This document shows positions 61,001 to 64,000 of a stretch of 64,000 bases of DNA, piece after piece (within the stretch, counting starts at the first letter, position 1; the number at the start of each line of letters is the position of its first letter). The notes beneath the pieces were generated by a model that made no database searches, was not told the origin of the DNA, and worked only from the letters and a program-made list of their open reading frames with translations. Position numbers and translations under genes: made by a program. The stretch comes from Constrictibacter sp. MBR-5 (GTDB lineage Bacteria > Pseudomonadota > Alphaproteobacteria > JAJUGE01), in contig NZ_JBEPTK010000003.1 of assembly GCF_040549485.1 (NCBI RefSeq), positions 124,001 through 188,000 on the forward strand. The letters run 5' to 3'.

Positions 61001-61758
61001 AGCCCGGGGCGCGCATCTGGGTGACGGGCGCGAGCTCCGGTCTCGGCGAGGCGCTCGCGCGTGCCGCCGCGGCGGCGGGCCATCCCGTCGTCGCGTCGGC
61101 GAGAAGCGCCGACAAGCTCGAACGGCTGGCGGCAGAGGTGCCGGGCATCGCAGCCGAACCCGTGGACACGACCGATCGCGCGGCCGTGGCCGCTGCCGTC
61201 GCCGCCATCGAGACGGCGGGGCCGATCGACGTCGCCGTGCTGAACGCGGGCACGCACATCCCCGTGAACCCCGCAGCGTTCGACGCGGACGCGTTCCGGT
61301 CCCTGACCGACGTCAACCTGATGGGCACCGTCCACTGCCTGGAAGCCGTGCTGCCGGGGATGATCCGGCGCGGCGGCGGCCGCATCGCCATCGTCGCGTC
61401 GGTCGCCGGCTATGTCGGGCTGCCGACCGCGGCGGCCTACGGCATGACGAAGGCCGGGCTGATCAACATCGCGGAATCGCTGAAGCCCGAACTGGAACGG
61501 CACGGGATCGTGGTGCAGCTGGTCTGCCCGGGCTTCGTCGACACGCCGCTGACGCAGAAGAACCGGTTTCCGATGCCGTTCCTGATGCAGCCCGACGATG
61601 CGGCGCGCGCGCTGCTCGACGGCCTGCGCTCGGATCGGTTCGAGATCGTCTTTCCGCGCCGCATGGCCTGGGCGATGACGCTGATGCGCCACCTCCCCTA
61701 CAAGGCACTGTTCGCGATCACCCGCAAGATCGCCTCGGACCCCGACAAGCGCGACTGA
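60997..61758 (+). CDS. short-chain dehydrogenase/reductase
   Basis: A 253-residue SDR. Cofactor motif is VTGASSGLGEAL (residues 9-20), the NAG motif is VLNAGTHIP, and catalytic Ser/Tyr/Lys are in ASVAGYVGLPTAAAYGMTKAG. A GFVDTPL segment follows. The start is the TTG at 60997 overlapping the previous stop. The substrate is not readable; similar SDRs act on acyl or ketone groups near lipid proteins. Confidence 0.88.
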   Translation: MKPGARIWVTGASSGLGEALARAAAAAGHPVVASARSADKLERLAAEVPGIAAEPVDTTDRAAVAAAVAAIETAGPIDVAVLNAGTHIPVNPAAFDADAFRSLTDVNLMGTVHCLEAVLPGMIRRGGGRIAIVASVAGYVGLPTAAAYGMTKAGLINIAESLKPELERHGIVVQLVCPGFVDTPLTQKNRFPMPFLMQPDDAARALLDGLRSDRFEIVFPRRMAWAMTLMRHLPYKALFAITRKIASDPDKRD

Positions 61759-61812
61759 CCGCGTCCCCCGCCCCCGCAGGGTCCTTCCGCGACCCGGTCG
61801 CCACCGCCTATA

Positions 61813-61833
61813 GTCCGGTCAAATAAACCGGAC
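61813..61833. promoter_or_regulatory. inverted repeat just upstream of the DUF169 gene
   Basis: gtccggt-N7-accggac: 7-bp perfect arms around caaataa, ending one base before the gcggagg ribosome site of the DUF169 gene. It could be a repressor site or a hairpin that controls ribosome access. Confidence 0.5.
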
Positions 61834-61848
61834 AGCGGAGGCAACGCC

Positions 61849-62652
61849 ATGAGCGAGACCCAGCGGGAAGAGACCAGGATGCCCGGCGCGCAGGAGCTTA
61901 AGGACCTCGCGGCCAAGCTGCAGGACCTTCTCAAGATCCGCACCATGCCGATCGGCATGAAGCAGTACGAGACGATCGAGGAGATGGAGAAGGTGCCCGG
62001 CCTGCGCCGGCCGAAGGCGGGCCGCTTCCACACCACCTGCCAGCTGGTCACCCAGGCGCGCATCGCGGGCTTCACCTTGGGCATCACGAACGAGAACGTG
62101 CGGCCAAACTCCAACTGCGGCGGCGTCATGGGCATCGACCTGCCCGACGAGGCGACCCTGTCGGGCGAGCGCATGGACGGCGTGTGGTTCGAGAATCGCG
62201 AGGCGGCACACGCCCACCAGCAGCAGATGCCGCGCCAGACCTACGGCAAGTATGTGGCGACCGTGGTCGCACCGCTTCGGTCGGCCCGGCTCGACCCGCC
62301 CGACATCGTGCTGTTCTACGGCACGCCGGGGCAGATCATCCTGTTCGTCAACGGCCTGCAGTGGAAGCGCTACAAGCGCTACGACATGTCGATCACGGGC
62401 GAAAGCGCCTGCGCCGATTCCTGGGGCAAGGCCCTGCTGACACGCGAAACCAGCATCTCGATCCCCTGCTACGCGGAGCGTCGCTATGGCGGCGTCGCCG
62501 ACGACGAGATGCTGATCGCCCTGCCGCCGGACGAGTTCGCCCGCGGCGTCCAGGGCCTGGAAGGCATCGGCAAGGTCGGCCTGCGCTACCCGATCCCGCC
62601 CTATGGCGCGCACATGGACCCGTCGGAGGGCATGTCGAAGAGCTATGCATGA
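61849..62652 (+). CDS. DUF169 family protein (COG2043)
   Basis: A 267-residue soluble protein. The family blocks include KLQDLLKIRTMPIGMKQYETIEEM, CQLVTQARIAGFTLGITNENV, PPDIVLFYGTPGQIILFVNGLQWKRYKRYDMSITGESACADSWGKAL, and PCYAERRYGG. Conserved Cys residues (RFHTTCQLV, NCGG, ESACAD) suggest metal or Fe-S binding, which is inference. The function is unknown. The methyltransferase gene follows 60 bases later on the same strand. Confidence 0.88.
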   Translation: MSETQREETRMPGAQELKDLAAKLQDLLKIRTMPIGMKQYETIEEMEKVPGLRRPKAGRFHTTCQLVTQARIAGFTLGITNENVRPNSNCGGVMGIDLPDEATLSGERMDGVWFENREAAHAHQQQMPRQTYGKYVATVVAPLRSARLDPPDIVLFYGTPGQIILFVNGLQWKRYKRYDMSITGESACADSWGKALLTRETSISIPCYAERRYGGVADDEMLIALPPDEFARGVQGLEGIGKVGLRYPIPPYGAHMDPSEGMSKSYA

Positions 62653-62712
62653 GGCCGCGCCCGCCGCGGCGGGCGCCAACGAATAACCAATGAGATCCAG
62701 GGAGAGGGCGAG

Positions 62713-63720
62713 ATGGCGGAAACGCGACCGAACACGGTCCGGCTGCAGCGGCTGGTGCGGGCCTACCGGGAGTCGGCGGCCCTGATGGCGGCCGTCGAAC
62801 TCGGGGTGTTCACCAAGCTCGCCCGCGGCGCGGACACCGAGGAGGCGCTGATCGCCGCGCTCGGGCTGGTGCCGCCGAACGGCGAGCGCATCGTCGTCGC
62901 CTGCATCGGCCTGGGGCTGATCGAACGCCACGGCGACCGGCTGCGGCTTGCACCGGACGTCGAACGGTTCCTGGTGGAGGGCGATGCCGCCTATGCCGGG
63001 CCCTGGATGCTCTTCACCAAGCCCGATTGGAACGAATGGGGCCGGCTGGCGGATCACCTCCGCCGGCCGGGGCCACCGGTCGTCGACAACAAGAGCGTCG
63101 CCGAGATGACGGTCGAGGAGGCGCGCCGCTACCATCGCGCCACCTACAGCATCGGCCTGGGCGCAGGACGGCTGTTCGCGCGGCAGGTGGACCTGTCGGC
63201 GGCGCGCCTGATGATCGACATCGGCGGCGGCTCCGGCGCCTACTGCATCGGCGCGTGCCGGGCAAACCCGGAACTGCGGGCAGTCGTGCTGGATCTGCCC
63301 CCGGTCGTCGAGGTGGCGCGCGGCTTCATCGCCGAGCACGGCCTCTCCGACCGCATCGATGCCGTCGCCTGCGATTTCAACAAGGATGCGTTCCCCGGCG
63401 GCGCAGATGTCGCCGTGATGGCCAGCAACCTGCCCATGTACGGCCGGGAGCAGATCGCCGCCGTGGTCGCCAAGGCCTTCGGGGCGCTGAAGCCGGGCGG
63501 GTCGTTCCACCTGGTGGGTGAGGCGCTGAACGCCGACCGCACGGGATCGGCGGATGCCGCCATGTGGGGCCTCGCCCAGACGCTGAACGCCTCCACGGGC
63601 ATCGCGCACTCGGTTACGGAATGCGTCGGCTACCTTAACGCGGCCGGTTTCGAGGCGGTCGGCGTCGAGCCCTTCGTGCCGGGCGTGCTCGAGCGCATCC
63701 ACGGGCACCGCCCTTCCTGA
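62713..63720 (+). CDS. SAM-dependent O-methyltransferase
   Basis: A 335-residue methyltransferase of the acetylserotonin/CrtF-like O-methyltransferase type. The N-terminal dimerisation part (residues ~10-90, RLVRAYRESAALMAAVELGVFTKLA) precedes the SAM-binding domain with motif I MIDIGGGSGAYCIGACRANP and motif II (VVLDLPPVVEVA). Other blocks: ALKPGGSFHLVGEALN. It is preceded by the DUF169 gene, so the pair may act in the same modification. The acceptor is unknown. Confidence 0.85.
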   Translation: MAETRPNTVRLQRLVRAYRESAALMAAVELGVFTKLARGADTEEALIAALGLVPPNGERIVVACIGLGLIERHGDRLRLAPDVERFLVEGDAAYAGPWMLFTKPDWNEWGRLADHLRRPGPPVVDNKSVAEMTVEEARRYHRATYSIGLGAGRLFARQVDLSAARLMIDIGGGSGAYCIGACRANPELRAVVLDLPPVVEVARGFIAEHGLSDRIDAVACDFNKDAFPGGADVAVMASNLPMYGREQIAAVVAKAFGALKPGGSFHLVGEALNADRTGSADAAMWGLAQTLNASTGIAHSVTECVGYLNAAGFEAVGVEPFVPGVLERIHGHRPS

Positions 63721-63737
63721 CGTTCCGCGCGTTGCCT

Positions 63738-63753
63738 TTTTCGCTCGCGAAAA
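63738..63753. promoter_or_regulatory. 16-bp palindrome upstream of fumC
   Basis: ttttcgc-tc-gcgaaaa is a 7-bp perfect inverted repeat. It is 18 bases after the methyltransferase stop and 118 before fumC. It is too short in loop for a good terminator on the sense strand; it may be an operator. The 151-base gap otherwise shows nothing clear. Confidence 0.3.
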
Positions 63754-63871
63754 CGGGGTTGTCGCCTTTCTCACACGAAATTGAACGGCGGGTGCAACCA
63801 GCCGCACCGCTTCGGCGTTCATCGCATTGATCGTGGGACTGGGCCGACGCCCGAGTTACCGGCGAGGATGC

Positions 63872-64000
63872 ATGACCGACAGCGCCGACTTTCGCACCGA
63901 GACCGACAGCATGGGGCCCGTCCAGGTCCCGGCAGACCGTTACTGGGGGGCGCAGACGCAGCGCTCGCTTCAGAATTTCAGGATCGGCACCGAGCGGATG
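63872..64000 (+). CDS. fumC: class II fumarase, 5' part
   Basis: The first 43 codons of a gene cut by the window's right edge. [39 protein letters not shown] is the class II fumarase N-terminus (fumarate to malate in the TCA cycle); the motif TETDSMG[21 protein letters not shown] is diagnostic. The nearby aspartase family has a similar but distinct opening. A ggcgagg ribosome site precedes the ATG. Confidence 0.9.
   Translation, partial: MTDSADFRTETDSMGPVQVPADRYWGAQTQRSLQNFRIGTERM

Noticed and set aside
1-64000. CRISPR arrays, insertion sequences, tRNA or rRNA genes
   Set aside because: No regularly spaced repeats, no transposase-like proteins or terminal repeats, and no tRNA- or rRNA-like sequence were noticed. 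Short tRNAs could be missed without a dedicated search.

Overview
The window is about 64 kb of very GC-rich DNA. Genes are tightly packed, many start codons overlap the preceding stop, and GTG and TTG starts are common. The gene families point to an alphaproteobacterium, most likely a free-living member of Rhodospirillales or a near relative. Evidence for this is a ChvG-type sensor kinase, the order mutY / dciA-like / DsbA-like thioredoxins / smc, an Anbu operon, DUF3618 and DUF6134 proteins, and many solute transporters paired with amidases, hydantoinases and flavin monooxygenases. I saw no rRNA, tRNA, CRISPR, prophage or insertion sequence.

Layout. (1) 1-7885 is core chromosome: the end of a chvG-like kinase, mutY, a dciA-family gene, two DsbA-like thioredoxins and smc. 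(2) 8011-10086 is a three-gene envelope/stress operon (YqjD-like, YqjE/holin-X-like, and a long LEA-like DUF3618 protein). (3) 10105-13273 is the Anbu proteasome-like operon with its ATP-grasp and alpha-E partners. (4) 13343-22396 is a divergent unit: a five-gene dipeptide-type ABC importer on the minus strand, facing an AtzG-like/AtzE-like amidase pair and two tandem cysteine hydrolases on the plus strand. (5) 22526-24814 is glgX. (6) 24833-35575 is a LysR regulator divergent from bacterial-luciferase-like monooxygenases (one frameshifted), a flavin reductase, and a polar amino acid ABC importer preceded by a shrunken duplicate of its binding protein. (7) 35991-43767 is a GntR-controlled HyuB-HyuB-HyuA operon beside an aminotransferase. 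(8) 43860-51586 is a TRAP importer, a bicupin and a second HyuA-HyuB pair behind a near-perfect sigma-54 promoter. (9) 51601-54386 holds an MFS transporter and an M20 peptidase. (10) 54429-64000 holds a Sco protein, several small membrane or exported proteins, a CbiB-like and a CobT-like protein that both lack the family's key residues, an SDR, a DUF169 protein, a methyltransferase and the start of fumC.

How the genes work together. Regions 4, 6, 7 and 8 read as separate scavenging modules. Each pairs an importer with hydrolases or oxygenases and mostly has its own control: LysR with a palindrome, GntR with two matching operators, or sigma-54. The enzyme families (amidase, cysteine hydrolase, hydantoinase/oxoprolinase, flavin monooxygenase) suggest scavenging of nitrogen- or sulfur-containing organic compounds, but no substrate can be read from sequence alone. 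The best candidate for something undescribed is 55.7-61.0 kb, where two degenerate relatives of late cobalamin enzymes sit with a SYLF lipid-binding protein and uncharacterised membrane or exported proteins. Next in line is the AtzG/AtzE plus tandem hydrolase unit.
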